Shown piece after piece: positions 1 through 12,255 of a DNA stretch of 64,000 nucleotides. Position numbers and translations under genes: made by a program. The stretch lies in the NCBI RefSeq assembly GCF_019393635.1, contig NC_057861.1, positions 356,215,953-356,279,952 on the forward strand, read 5' to 3'. The number at the start of each line of letters is the position of its first letter. The stretch's first letter is position 1. A model generated the notes under the pieces. That model was not told the origin of the DNA and searched no databases. It was given only the letters and a program-made list of their open reading frames with translations. Source of the stretch: Dromiciops gliroides (Eukaryota; Chordata; Mammalia; Microbiotheria; Microbiotheriidae).

Positions 1-852
1 TTTCAACTCAGTGATACACATTAGTTCTTGTATCCCAAGGCTGTTTCTTAAAAAAAAAATGTTTCAAACCATGAACTTCATAGATTAGCAGGATGTGATG
101 TATTATTGTTTCAGTTATTTTTGAGCTATTCTACAGTTTTCCCCTATGGGGTTAAACAGATTCTTTATATTATCCCAAGGGGACAGAATTTGCCTGAGGC
201 TCATGCGAACCTTCTGTCTTATAAGCTTTCTGAATGAAACACTTTTATTTTCTTTTTGATTATAAAAACTGACATACGATTAAGAATACCAAAAAAAATT
301 AGATGTGAATTAGAATAATAGATGCAGATTCCAATCTATCTTGGGGGAAAAACCTTTAATTTATTATTTATTTTGTTATTTTAATTTGATTTTTGATTTG
401 GTTCTTTCTTATTTCATGAGTCCCCATTCATTTTGGTACTTTAAATTTTTTTTAAAGATTCTATTATACATGTTTTATATATGGACAGAGATAGATATAG
501 ATATTGTATGTATGGATAGATATAAATATATGTGTGTGAGAAATTTGGGGATGACAGAATTGGAAATGTATCAAGTTTGGAAAGAACTTCAAAAAACAGC
601 CTATTGCAACTGATCTTCCCTGATAATTCAACTAAATGTCTGGCTTTCCAGACTGTTCCCCCTCCAGCTATCTTGTCCACTTGGAGATAACTGGCCTTTC
701 AGTCCTGCCCATTGATTTATGAATACCTGCCTAGGAGAATCCCTAGTCATATTGTTCACTAACCCCCAGCTATAATTACACTTTGCACTGTCCCACATTC
801 CAACCATTTACCTTATCAACACAATGCCCTCCTCACCACACTTCCAGATCTT
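1..852. other. AT-rich sequence without recognised gene
   Basis: No exon, RNA gene or clear repeat was recognised. The short open frames here have no family resemblance and look like chance frames. The last 16 bases (837-852, CACACTTCCAGATCTT) are the left target-site duplication of the HAL1-like element that follows. Confidence 0.5.
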
Positions 853-1106
853 TTTTCTTACATTTTAAAATTTTTCTATTTTTTAAAGAATTTAGAATTT
901 TATTTTCCCCAAATTACATGTTAAAACAATTTTCACATCAGGTTTTAAAATTTTGTGTTCCACATTTTCCTCCCTCTCTCCCCAACCCCCCCCCCCTTAA
1001 GAAGGCAAGCAGTTCATTATAAGTTATACAGGTGTAATCATGCAAAACATTTCCATATTATTTATGCTGTGAAAGAAAACTTAAAAACCTAAGAGAAAGG
1101 AACTAT

Positions 1107-1254
1107 GGGGCAGCTAGGTGGTGCAGTGGATATATCACTAGCCCTGGAGTCAGGAGTACCTGAGTTCAAATCCAGCCTTAAACACTTAACACTTACTAGC
1201 TGCGTGACCCTGGGCAAGTCACTTAACCCCAATTGCTTCACTTAAAAAAAAAGT
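1107..1254 (+). mobile_element. tRNA-derived marsupial SINE (WSINE1-like)
   Basis: Full-length head GGGGCAGCTAGGTGG, B-box-like GAGTTCAAATCC, MIR-like GGGCAAGTCACTTAACC and a short A-tail. Flanked by a short AACTAT repeat. Inserted in the 3' region of HAL1-like copy A. Confidence 0.9.
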
Positions 1255-2599
1255 AACTATAAAAAGGATGCTTCAATCTGTATTCAGACACTATTGGTTC
1301 TTTCTCTGGAGATGGATTACATTTTTCATAAGTCCTTCAGAGTTGTCTTGGATCATTGTATTGCAGAAAATAGCTAAGACATTCAAAGATGATCATCTTA
1401 CAATATTGCTGTTACTTTGTATACACTATATTTCATGTTGCATCAGCTCATGCAAGTTTTTCTAATAGCATCCTGCTCATCATTTCTTATAGCATAATGG
1501 TGTTCCATCATAATTTCATCACACAATTTGTTCAACCATTCCCTAATTGATGGGCATCTCCTCAATTTCAAATTCAATTTTTTTTTCATCTCTTTTTGGA
1601 TACCAACCTAGTAGTAGTATCACTAGGCCAAGAGTGTACATGGTTTTATAGCCCTTTGGTCATAGATACAAATTGCTCTACAGAATTTTTGAATCAGTTT
1701 ACAACTTCACCAAGAGGGCTTTAATGTATCATTTTCCCCATATTCCCTACAACATTTCTCATTTTTCTCTGCTGTCCTGTTATCCAATCCAATAGGTATG
1801 AGGTAGTTCTCCAGAACTATTTTGATCTGCATAACTCCAATCAATAGTGAGATAAAGCTATTTTTTATGGCTATAGGTAGCTTTGATTATTTTATTAGAA
1901 AACTTCATATCTTTTGATTAACTATCGACTGGGGAATGACTCTTATTTTAATAAATGTGACTCAGTTCTCTATATGTTGGAGAAATGAGGCCTGTCAGAA
2001 AAACTTTTTTTTTCAGTTACTATTCCTAGTTCCCTCTGTCCTATTCCCTCCCCATGACATTTACTCTATTTTGTATCTTCTTTCACCCTGTCCCTCCTCA
2101 AAAGTGTTTTACTTCTGACTGACCCTTCTCCCAATCTGCCCTCCCCTCTATCACATTCCCCCTTATCCCCTTACCCTCCTACTTTCCTGAAGGGTAAGAT
2201 AGATAACTATATCCAATTGAATATGTCTGTTATTCCCTCTTTGAGCCAATTCTGATGAGAATAAGGTATCACTCACTCCCCAGCACATACCCCATGTTCC
2301 CCTCCACTCCATAAGCTTTTTCTTGTTTCTTTTATGTAAGATACTTTAACCCATTCCACCTCACCCTTTCCCTTTCTCCCAGTGCATTCCCCTCATCCCT
2401 TAATTTTATTTTTTTAAATATATATATTCCCTTCATATTCAACCCACACCTGGGCCCTCTGTCTAAACATACTCTGTCTACCTGTCCTAATAATGAGAAA
2501 TTTCTTATGAGTTACAAGTATCATCTTCTCATGTAGGAATGTAAACAGTTTAACCTTTTAATATTCCTTATGATTTCTTTTTCCTGTTTACCTTTTTAT

Positions 2600-3795
2600 T
2601 ATTCTCTAAGGTCTTGTATTTGAAAGTAAAATTTTCTATTCATCTCAGGTCTTTTCATAAAGAATGCCTGAAAGTCCTCTCTTTCATTGAATGCCCATCT
2701 TTTCTTCTTAAGGATTATAATCACTTTTGCTGGGTAGGTGATTTTTGGTTGTAATCCCAGTTCCTTTCTCCTCTGGAATATCATGTTCCTTTTCTTTTTC
2801 TTTGTGGGGCAATGGGGGTTAAATTACTTGCCCAGCATCACCCAGCTAGTAATTATCAAGTGTCTGAGGCTAGATTTGAACTCAGGTCCTCCTGAATCCA
2901 GGGCTGGTGATTGGAATATCATATTCCAAGCCCTCTGATCCTTTAAAGTGGAAGCTGATAGATCTTGTGTTATCCTGACTCTGGCTCCACTGTATTTGAA
3001 TTGTTTCTTTCTGGTAGCATGCAATATTTTCTCCTTGACCTGGGAACTCTGGAATTTGGTTATAATATTCCTGGGACTTTCCATTTTAGGATATCTTTCA
3101 GGAGATGATCATTGGATTCTTTCAATTTCAATTTTACCTTATGGTTCTAGAATTTGAGGGCAATTTACCCTGAAAATTTCTTGGAAAATGATGTCTACAT
3201 TCTTGTTTTGGTCCTGGTTTTGAGGTAGTCCAATAATTTTCTGATTATCTCCCCTCAATCTATTTTCCAGGTCAGTTGTTTTTCCAAGGAGATATTTCAC
3301 ATTGCCTTCTATTTTTTCATTCTTTTGCATTTACTTTACTCTGTCTTGATTTCTCACAAAGTCATTAGCTTCCATTTGCCCAGTCTTAATTTTTCAGGAG
3401 TTATTTTCTTAAGGGAACTTTTGTACCTCCTTTTTCATTTGGCCATTTAGGCTTTTCAATACATTCATTTCCTCATTGGCTTTTTATACCTCTTTTACTA
3501 TTTGGTACAGTCTGTTTTTAAGGTGTTTTATTTTCTTCAGTATTTTTTGTGTCTCCTTTACCAAACAATTGCCTTTTTCATGAATTTCTTGTATCACTCT
3601 CATTTCTCTTTCCATTTTTTCTTCTACCTTTCTTAATTTATTTTCAAAGTCCTTTTTGAGCCTTTCTATGACCTGAGACCAATTAATATTTTTCTTGGAA
3701 TCTTTGGATGTATGAGCTTTGACTTTGTTATCTTCTTCTGAGAGTGTGTTTTTATCTTCCTTTTCTCCATAGAAACTTTCTAGGGTCAGCATTTT
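2600..3795 (-). pseudogene. Broken L1 ORF1-like gene in HAL1-like copy A
   Basis: The 5' part reads ESFYGEKEDKNTLSEEDNK, then NWSQ and a coiled-coil-like stretch, similar in plan to the N-terminus of the intact L1 ORF1 at 56,163. The 3' part retains remnants of the RNA-binding region (KTTDLENRLRGDNQ at about 3,240-3,290). A SINE interrupts it at 2,790-2,911 and the frame is broken several times. No functional protein is expected. Confidence 0.7.
2790..2911 (-). mobile_element. SINE, 5'-truncated (WSINE1-like)
   Basis: Reverse-complement SINE body lacking about 25 bases of the head. A 16-bp duplication flanks it: TGGAATATCATGTTCC at 2,774-2,789 and TGGAATATCATATTCC at 2,912-2,927. Inserted in the ORF1-like region of copy A. 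Confidence 0.9.
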
Positions 3796-3826
3796 TTTTC
3801 TGTTTGCTCGTTTTCCCAGTCTATTT

Positions 3827-3970
3827 TTTTTTTGTGGGATAATGAGGGTTAAGTGATTTTCCCAGAGTCACACAGCTGGTAAGTGTCAAGTGTCTGAAAA
3901 CAGATTTGATCTCAGATCCTCCTGAATCCAGAGCCAGTGTTTTATCCCCTGCTCCACCCAACTGCCCCTT
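3827..3970 (-). mobile_element. SINE (WSINE1-like)
   Basis: Reverse-complement SINE with T-run at its left end. Flanked by CCAGTCTATTT (3,816-3,826) and CCAGCCTATTT (3,972-3,982). Inserted at the start of the 5'UTR of HAL1-like copy A. Confidence 0.9.
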
Positions 3971-4611
3971 ACCAGCCTATTTCTTGACTTTAAACTCTTA
4001 GTTAAAATGGTGCACTGCTTCTAGGGTGGAGGGCACACAGTCCCAAGCTTCAGGCAGTTTGAGTAGCTGTTCTCCAAGATACTTCTATGACTTTCTAAGG
4101 CCTTAGTTCTTTCATGGTGGTATGATTTAAGTAGAGGTATGTTTATTACTCTCCTGGCCTGTGCTCTGGTCTTCAAGCAACCATAGTCCTGCTTTTCTGC
4201 CCTGGAACTATGAAGCCTCCTGTGCTATGGCTGAAAGCTTTTTTGTGCATGTGCTCCTCCCCTGCCTAGGAACTCTACGCAAGACTCTTACCTGGATCTG
4301 AATATGGTCAAAACAACATAGTTCTGCCTTGGTGCTAGCAAAGAGACACCTGTAATCTCCTTCTGGAATTGTTCAACCCTCTTACTATCTATGTACTGAG
4401 TTCTGCCACTGATCTAGAGGCTCCCAATTCCTGCTCCTGGTTTACTGTTCACACTTTCAGCTCTTAAATATTTTGTCCCCCCTTTTTAGAATGTAAGCTC
4501 TTGTAGAATAACAGTCTTTTTCTTTTCTGTTATTTCTTTATATCTGCCTCACTTAGAACAATACCTAGCAAATAGGAAGTTTTTCTTAAATATTATCTAA
4601 CTCTCTAACTT

Positions 4612-4612
<1 letters not shown>

Positions 4613-4692
<80 letters not shown>
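4613..4692. repeat. Compound microsatellite (CTAT)n(TA)n
   Basis: About eight CTAT units followed by roughly 24 TA units, uninterrupted by eye. Confidence 0.95.
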
Positions 4693-4695
<3 letters not shown>

Positions 4696-4737
4696 GGTAT
4701 CATCTATCACTCTTCTCTATCTATGAATTATATTTTT

Positions 4738-4742
4738 ATCTT

Positions 4743-4798
<56 letters not shown>

Positions 4799-4830
4799 CC
4801 TATCTACCTATCTTCTACACCCCTATCTAT
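4738..4830. repeat. (CTAT)n microsatellite
   Basis: About 15 CTAT units decaying into CTAC variants on the right. It produces a spurious repetitive open frame. Confidence 0.95.
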
Positions 4831-5532
4831 CTATGTACGCAACTGATATTTGGCCAAGGGCTTTCTCTAAAACAATACTGGAATGGAATTATAAAGCTTG
4901 TGTTTGACAATATCCATTAAGTAACTAACTACTTTCTCTTATAGCAGTCTATTGCACTTTTAGACAGCTTCTATTGCTAAGAATTTTTATACAATATACC
5001 TTAATCTATCTTTTTATAATTTCTGTTTTCTGGGTCCAGGCAGAACAAACCTAACTCCTTATGTACATGTCAGTCCTTCAAACACTTGAAGGCAGCTATC
5101 ATTTTACCCTAATATCTTCTCTTCTCTGGAGTAAGAATTCCTAGGGCTTTCAGTCACCTTTACTTTAGTTGAATTGGGCAGAGTTTTCATCTCTAAGGCT
5201 AGTAAACCAAAGACAGTAATATCTATTTGGTTTTCCATGGTATACTTTTGACTGAAACAGTTTGTAGTCTTCCTGAACCTTCAGGTCTCTCCCACTATGG
5301 AAACTGTTGCAAAGCTTTGTTCCATTTCCATTATGCCATTTTATAATAAAGCTGTGCTGTTAAATGCCAAACCATTGAACTTTACATATACTCCTCTAAA
5401 ATGTTACTTGATTAGATCTGGACCAAAGTATTACCTATTGAAATCTTCTCCAAACTAAGCTGTCATCTAATGATCTACCTCCAGTTTTGGTAAAAAATCA
5501 TTTTCTATTTTCTTTGATTGAAAATGACTGTC

Positions 5533-5694
5533 GGGAGCAGCTAGGTGGCACAGTGGATAAAGAATTGGCCCCGGATTGAGGAGTTCCTGAGTTCAAATCT
5601 GGCCTCAGACACTTGACACTTACTAGCTGTGTAACCTTGGGCAAGTCACTTAACCCCCATTGCCCCAAAAAAGACAAAAAAAAAGAAAAGAAAA
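5533..5694 (+). mobile_element. SINE (WSINE1-like)
   Basis: Complete head, B box and MIR-like body with a long A-rich tail. Perfect 13-bp duplication GAAAATGACTGTC at 5,520-5,532 and 5,695-5,707. Confidence 0.92.
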
Positions 5695-5710
5695 GAAAAT
5701 GACTGTCATG

Positions 5711-8000
5711 GGAGGTGAGATCAAGATGGGAAATTAGCAGGAAGAAAGCACAGTGAGTTCTGATATGTCTCCAAACCAATACAGAAAACTAAACAGGCTG
5801 AATCCAAATGGTAAAATCCAAAAATAAAATGAATCATTGTGAGACATTTTTCTAGCCTAAGTTGAAACAGGGAGGCAAACAAGAAGGTCTCGGTGTTTTA
5901 GAGATACTCCAGCACCCAAAAATGACTATACATCAGAGAAAGAAGTTCCCATCCCAAGAAGGGCACTCTAGTGGGAAAGGATGTCTTCTGGTTGCTCTGC
6001 CACCCCTTCACTAGTTCTTGATTACATTCTAGTGAAGACTGAGAAGGGAAATTTATATACAGAAATATATTTTAGCATAAAGGGTGGTTGCCATCCCTAT
6101 GTTATGCCCTGGACTCAGCTTCTATGCCAGTCTAAAGTATGCAGAAGAATAAGCCAACAGTAATCTTAAGTCAAAAAGCTAGGCTAAAATTCTAATGCTC
6201 TGAATGATCAGAGTTTTCCCAACTGCATCTTAGTGGTTGAGATCAACAAAAGACTCCTGCTTCTCCAAAACAAACCCAGTTAAGCAACTTGCAAAAATCA
6301 GAACAAACACAATCTGTCCTGGATCAGAACACTTCTGTAACCCTAAAAGCTTGAAGATCCTTCTGATCATGGATTAATACAATATTTTTTATCCCATGAA
6401 AGCAGCAATAAAACCAACCTATCCAAATCCCTCCCCCACCAAAGTGCCCCAAGTCTAGCCCCAAATGTAAAGTCTGAAATTGAGAAGTAAGCTGGAAAAA
6501 TAAAAAAATCAAAAGAAAAATTCCACTATAAAAAAGTTATTATGCTGGTAGGGACAATCAAGACACAAAAGAAAAAAATGCTATAGGTTAAGTCTCAAAG
6601 ATGAACAAATTCTAGAATTTCCGAGATGAAGCAAGAGTTAAATGTTTTAAAATGTTTTATCAATAAAAATTAACTTCCAGGGGAGAAAAATTGGAAAATA
6701 AATTAGTGGTATAGAAGAAAGAATTAGAAATGGAATTGATAGTTTGGTGTAATTGGCTCCCAAACTTTCCCAAGCAAAAGAGCTCTCTAAAAATTAGAAT
6801 GTACCAAAGAATTCAACAATTCCATGAGACAGCAAGAGATATTAAAACAAGTCAAGAGACTGAAAAACATACAAAAAATATAAGGGATCTCTGAACAAAA
6901 GCAAATGTCATGGAAAACACATCAAGGAAGCAGGAAAGACTTTTTGGACCATGCCGTGACCAAAACAAAACAAAAGAAAACAAACCAAAAAAGAAAGAAA
7001 GGAAGGAAGGAAGGAAGGAAGGAAGGAAGGAAGGAAGGAAGGAAGGAAGGAAGGAAGGAAGGAAGGAAGGAAGGAAGGAAGGAAGGAAGGAAAGAAAAGA
7101 AAAGAAACTAGATATCATATTTCAAGAAATCTTAAAATAAAACTTCCCAGATATCATAGATCCAGAATACAAAACGGAAATCCACCAGTCATATCTTGAA
7201 TGAAACTCCAAAATAAAAACTCCCAGAAACACATAATCAAAATCCAGAGCTTTCATGACAGAGAAAAACACTTAGGATCACACGTGATATAGCAGTCATA
7301 ATTATAAAAGAGCAATGAAATTAGGATACAATATCCCAGAAGAAAAGAACAAGCAAACAAACAACAACAAATTATATATTTGTTTGTGTATGTACATGCT
7401 TGTGTATGTATGTATGTATGTATGTGTGTTTATAGACTTAGAGTCAAGAATAACTTGTTTGGTGAAATTAAATATAATGTAACAGAAGGTGAGGAATGGA
7501 CATTTAATGAAATAGAGGACTTATAAGCATCCCTCATAAAAATTATCTGAGCTGTGTAGGAACTTTGAAGTTCAAACATAAAGGTTAAGACTTTCACAAA
7601 AAAGGTAAACAGTAACAGTTATAAGGGACTGAACAAGGTTAAATAAGTTACATGCAAATATGGGGAAATAACATGTGTCCATTCTGCACACTATCAACAT
7701 CAAGGGTCATAGAGATCATCTAAATACACAAGACCTGGAGGTGGTTCTGTTATGTTTTCATGATCCTAAGATAAAAAAGAAAGGAAGGTGAGAAAATTCA
7801 TTTACATAATCAGGGTATACAAGCAGTGATCTACACAAACAAGAAGAAGGGGTTAGGGGGAGCAGCTAACATTCAAACCTCACTCTTATCTGAACTGGTC
7901 AAAAGAGAAAGAATATACACAAAATCGGGCTCAGAAATACATTTCACACTGTAGGGGAATATGAGAAAGGGCATAAGTAAGAAGAAAGAATTAGAATGAG
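5711..8000 (+). mobile_element. Old L1-lineage 5' part: 5'UTR, ORF1-like remnant, spacer
   Basis: Starts with GGAGGTGAGATCAAGATGG, similar to the L1 5' start (GGAGCCAAGATGG). At 7,107-7,160 a frame reads DIIFQEILK and is followed by a remnant resembling the PDII motif of L1 ORF1. The stretch at about 7,480-7,520 resembles the TFNDIGDF end of ORF1. A GGAA array lies inside the ORF1-like part. No endonuclease or reverse transcriptase follows, and L1-type sequence resumes at 8,187. Family placement is inferred. Confidence 0.55.
6989..7106. repeat. (GGAA)n microsatellite
   Basis: About 25 GGAA/GAAG units. All three frames of each strand are open across it, which creates spurious KEGR-repeat and FLPS-repeat frames. 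Confidence 0.95.
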
Positions 8001-8009
8001 AACTGAATA

Positions 8010-8140
8010 ATGGATGCATTCATTCAATCAATAAACATTTATTAATCAACCATTCTATGCTAGGCACTGGAGATACAAAAAAATAGTCAAAAAGACAATT
8101 CTTGTCTTCAAAGAGTTGACAATTTAATGGATAGTCTTAA
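8010..8140 (+). mobile_element. L2 3'-end fragment
   Basis: Matches the remembered 3' end of mammalian L2: AATAAACATTTATTA, then GCTAGGCACTGGAGATAC and a trailing AAAGAGTTGACAATTTAATGG. Diverged. Confidence 0.7.
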
Positions 8141-8186
8141 GCAAAACAAACTCTAAGAATTTACAAAAACATAGCTCAATTCAACT

Positions 8187-8700
8187 AGCAAAGAATTAGT
8201 ATCTTATGGGGTGTCTATCAATGCAGAATGGATAAATAAATTATGGTTTATAGAACTGATTGAATATTTTTGTGCTGTCAAAAATGATGGAGAGTTTCAG
8301 AGAAACAGTACAACATATTAACTGATGCATAATGAATTGAACAGAACTAGAAGTACTATTTATATAATACAAAGCTTTGAAAAATTTTAGACTCATCAGT
8401 GTAATGGCAAATTATGATTCAAAAGGACTAATGATTTAAATTGCTACCCACCTCCTGATAGAGATATGAAGACTTATTTCAGAATGAGATATCTTTTTCT
8501 TTTTGGGGTGGGGGGGTGGGGTATGGCCAATGTGGACATTTGTTTTGCTTGACTGTACATGTTTTTAACCAGGGCTTTGTTTTTCTTTTGACTTCAGTTG
8601 AGGGAAAAAGGAAAACTCTATTTTTGTTGATGAAAAATATATAGTTTAAAATATAAAAATTAATAGTTATCAAAGGGCTTACAGGTTTTCTGTTCTTGGT
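8187..8700 (+). mobile_element. L1 ORF2 C-terminal end and 3'UTR, old
   Basis: AGCAAAGAATT, then GGTGTCTATCAATGCAGAATGG, corresponds to the last coding part of L1 ORF2 (compare 61,500-61,560). A G-rich tract at 8,504-8,521 and a 3'UTR follow. It may be the tail of the element beginning at 5,711. Confidence 0.65.
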
Positions 8701-9179
8701 TAGTTCTCTCATTTTTCAGAGAAGTACATTTCATAAAAATCCTCAGTGAGAGGTAAACAAAATTGGACATTACCTAGAAAATAGTCTCTTTTAATCTCTC
8801 AAAGATTTTAAAATTATTTTCCATTCATCCTGTCACTTTTTCAAGTTAAGAGATATGGAATTAAATCATTTTCATATGTTCAATATGATCGAAATTGTGG
8901 ACATCCCCCATGAAACAATAATTTTTATAATTTTTTCATGGAATTTATGTTAGCATTTAACATTTGTCATGAACGTAGTTTTTTTTTTTTTTCATTGAGC
9001 CTTCCCACAACTCTTTGGCAGATACTATGATTATTCCAATTTTACATATGAGTAACTAAGCATTTCATAATTGACAATTCAACAGTGGATTACAATTTGA
9101 CCCAGGTCTTCTAAATTTTGTTATATGGTTTCCTTCTATCGAGAGATAACATATTTTACTTAGACTATCCAGTTCTTAT
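8700..9179. other. AT-rich unique sequence with an old MIR remnant
   Basis: At about 9,000-9,115 a minus-strand MIR-like segment is suggested by CCAATTTTACATATGAG and TTTGACCCAGGTCTTCT. Otherwise nothing was recognised. Confidence 0.45.
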
Positions 9180-9325
9180 GAGCAGAGAATAAAGGTATGT
9201 TAAACTAGATTCCTCCTTTTAAGTTCAAAGCGTCACCTACTGAAAACTAAGGGAGAGTCATTCTCTCTCCCTAATTAACTAATCTCAAGTTGATATTTCT
9301 TACATTTTAATGCAGCCAAAGAATC
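9180..9325 (+). repeat. Direct repeat unit 1 (about 146 bp), family unknown
   Basis: Runs from GAGCAGAGAATAAA to CCAAAGAATC. It is about 95% identical by eye to 11,046-11,189 in the same orientation, with clean loss of similarity at both ends. An imperfect palindrome (GGGAGAGTCATTCTCTCTCC) lies near the middle. No known element was recognised. Confidence 0.9.
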
Positions 9326-11045
9326 ACTTAGTCTTTGACTAGAATCATGAATTCTATGACTTGGTCATATTGTAGCTAATCTATTCCAGCCTCTTGAACA
9401 TAGAAAGCATTCTTCTGGGTAAAGATTTTGACAGGGAAAGTGCTAGGTAACAGTTGGTAGAAATGGGCTTCTGGACTCTATCCCAGTCAACTCATAGTCA
9501 TCCCTCTTTTGAGGACCATGTGTCCATGACCAGACAATAGCTATTCTTATTTATATAATAATTATATTTAAACAAATTTGTCATATATATTATTTATATA
9601 AATGTATATGTATGTGTTATTTATAAAACAATTATTTAAAGATTTAAAATATTAAGTTATATGTATTAGAATATATTTAAGTATATCTAAATGTAATAAT
9701 GTAAAAATGTACATCACATATGTGTGTAGGTATATATTATATCTATGTTTGATATGTATAAAATATAATTATATATCACAAATAAAAATAAAATAGAAAA
9801 TAAAAATATATATACACATAGACATACATGCATACATATACATATAGGGTCACTGTTATATATAATACACAGTATATAGGATACTTATTATATTTAATAT
9901 ATAGTATATGTGCAAATGCTTATATATTATATATGTAACAGTTATTATGTATTCATGTATGTATGCATATGTGTGTATAATCTCAACTAATTAATACCTT
10001 AGTTTCTGCAAAACATTTTATTGACTGTCACCTATTCTTGGGGCTTTGTTTATAATTTATGGAGATATTAGATCCTGTATAGTTTAAAAAGCAGTATATT
10101 ATAAAGCTTTCCTCTTTGTGTATAAAAAGTAGCTACCAAGATAAAGAGTACTTATGGGAGTATGAATATCTATACATAAATATCATGACATTCCTTCATT
10201 GTAGGTTTTTCACTTTCCAAGTATGCCTTAGTCAAAGGACCAATTTCGCAATCAAGAAGAGAGGGAGTGTTTCAATCACCTCACTCCACTTAAATAAATA
10301 GGATTTCTGTCTTTCTAATAGGAATCCCTATATTATTATCCACTAAAGACAAATCTATTAAAAATTTGTGATTAGGATGTCATTAATACATCGTATGTCT
10401 TACAGAATGTTTTCTTTCAAAATAATTCATAACCTGTCTCAACATATCTATTACCCATGCTTATGCATATATGATTTGCATTTTTCCAGTTTCTAGGCAT
10501 TTGTGTGTTACACATTTCATCATATGAGAAAAAAAAAGTATACAGTCACAACCAAAGGAAGATGAAAACCACAACATATGATTCATTCTGTATATCAGGG
10601 GTTATGCAAATTTGGTGTGAACAGCTAATCTGTGCTTCCATGTTTTAGCGAAAAACACCACAGGGATGTAGACTGAGATTACTTTGCAGCATGAATGTGC
10701 AGTAAGCAAATCAAGTACATCATACATATAAGCTTGAAATGGCGGATAAACAGGGCATCCTAATCATTCATCTGCCTCCAAAATCATACTGATCATTGAT
10801 TTGGGGCTTTATAGTACATATAGCACTTTGCATTATCTTTTTTGATCCACAAAAGAACTCATTAAATATACTCTTTCAGGAAAAGAAAATTCCAAGATTT
10901 AAGGGGATTGTTATCTTACCTAAGATCACAGAGCCTCAGTTATCCCCAGAATCAGTCATCAAATAGAGGTCTTCTGAAGCTAATTCAGACACATTTCAAT
11001 ATTTCAAGCAAAATTACACTTATCCTGCCCCTTTTATTGACATAC
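9326..11045. other. AT-rich, simple-sequence-like region with MIR remnant
   Basis: 9,540-9,980 is dominated by TATATA/ATGTAT simple sequence. A minus-strand MIR remnant lies at about 10,810-10,980 (AGCACTTTGCATTATC, ACCTAAGATCACAGAGC). No gene was recognised. Confidence 0.45.
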
Positions 11046-11189
11046 GAGCAGAGAATAAAAATGTTAAACTAGATTCCTCCTTTTAAGTTCAAAGTGTCAC
11101 CTACTGAAAACTAAGGGAGAGTCATTCTCTCTCCCTAATTAACTAATCTCAAGCTGATATTTCTTACATTTTAATGTGGCCAAAGAATC
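11046..11189 (+). repeat. Direct repeat unit 2 (about 144 bp), family unknown
   Basis: Partner of 9,180-9,325. Differences are a 2-base indel and about five substitutions. Flanking sequences are unrelated. Confidence 0.9.
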
Positions 11190-11653
11190 TTCTGTGCCTT
11201 AATATTGCAATGATTCATGATTTCATCATTGTGAGTATTTCTACCACTAATGCAGATTATAACTCTTCTCTAACTTGGAATTTTAAGCTGTGATTAGAAA
11301 ATCTGTCATCCTGTGTTTAACCTGGTGAAAAAAAATTCCATGAAATTAAATAGTGTGGAGTTCATTTCACATTCGTCACTTGTCTCTACATTAAATCTTT
11401 CCAGTTTGACCTTACAGGACTAAGGTTTCTAATCCGTTGGCATTGTGTATGATACAGCAAGTTTACCTGTATATCATGAGTCATGGTTATCTCACTCTTT
11501 CCTAAAATGCAACCAGAGAAGTAATTCCTATAAGTTTAAGAGTGATGAAATGCAATGTCATACATGAAGTTAATGGAATATTAATTTATCATGACAAATC
11601 ATATTATAAGTAGTGGTAGGTGAGGGAAGATATATGGTATAAATAATGACAGT

Positions 11654-11850
11654 TGTAATTTGTCTTTCATTCTCAAAAAGGAACAAGGATGTCAGGGAGG
11701 TAATGTGTTGTCTTTAAAGTGAATTGGATTTAAGTTAGGCAGGGCTGTGCAAAGTCACCAACCTTACTCTCTCTCCAGAACCATCTGGATCCAGTGGAAA
11801 ATCATAGATCAAGATGACTAGAAGTAGCACCAGATGCATGGTAACTGCAA
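11654..11850 (-). mobile_element. Long composite SINE, 3' part only
   Basis: Shares the block CTCAAAAAGGA ... ACTCTCTCTCCAG ... CATCTGG(A/G)TCCAGTGG with 12,256-12,420. It is the tail half of a SINE whose head is the same tRNA-derived unit as the short SINEs. The head is absent here, so this is a 5'-truncated copy. Confidence 0.7.
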
Positions 11851-12179
11851 TTGCATGAATGGAAGGAAAAACGATGATTAAAAAAATCAAAAGCGAATGC
11901 CAAGTACTTAAAAGAATTCATTTTGTCATGAAAATGAATTTGTGAATCTCCCTTCTTGCTTTTCAGAATTGAGTACAGTGGATATGGAACATTGTATATA
12001 TTTGACCTAATCCTATCTCTTTCTCTCTTTCTCTGTCTCCACACACACAAACATATACATATGTGAACATATGTAGATATACTATATAGCTTAGTGTGTA
12101 TATATACATATATAAGTTTTTGTGAAAATAAATTAGTGTATAGTTACAAAGTACTTTGAAACCTTAAAGTATGTTTTAA

Positions 12180-12255
12180 TATACATATTTATATATGTGT
12201 GTATTCATAAACATACCTATGTATGTATGTATATATGTATGCATGTGTGTGTATG
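12180..12255. repeat. (ATGT)n-type simple repeat
   Basis: Degenerate ATGT/GTAT units. Confidence 0.8.

Larger units (their letters stand above)
853..4449 (-). mobile_element. HAL1-like element (ORF2-less L1), copy A
   Basis: On the minus strand it reads 5'UTR (about 3,800-4,449), an ORF1-like region (about 2,600-3,795), a spacer, only the C-terminal part of an L1 ORF2 (about 1,260-2,015) and a 3' end. The endonuclease and most of the reverse transcriptase are missing. ORF2 remnant joins spacer at about 2,015-2,030, as in the copies at 36.3 and 41.4 kb. It is flanked by an imperfect 16-bp duplication (837-852 and 4,450-4,465, two mismatches). Three SINEs interrupt it. The copy is old and broken. 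The HAL1 (half-L1) assignment is inferred from architecture. Confidence 0.75.
4466..5519. other. Unique sequence with microsatellites
   Basis: Contains the tetranucleotide and dinucleotide arrays listed separately. The remainder shows no recognisable gene or repeat. Confidence 0.4.

Noticed and set aside
783-1022. Short open frames throughout the window (60-120 codons) as host genes
   Set aside because: They fall inside repeats or unique AT-rich DNA and show no domain, splice-site pattern or convincing codon bias.
4613-4830. CRISPR-like regular repeat
   Set aside because: Uniform 2- and 4-base units without spacers; this is a vertebrate microsatellite.
6852-7140. Open frames of 68-88 codons rich in KEGR or FLPS repeats
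   Set aside because: They are the reading frames of the GGAA microsatellite and carry no other signal.
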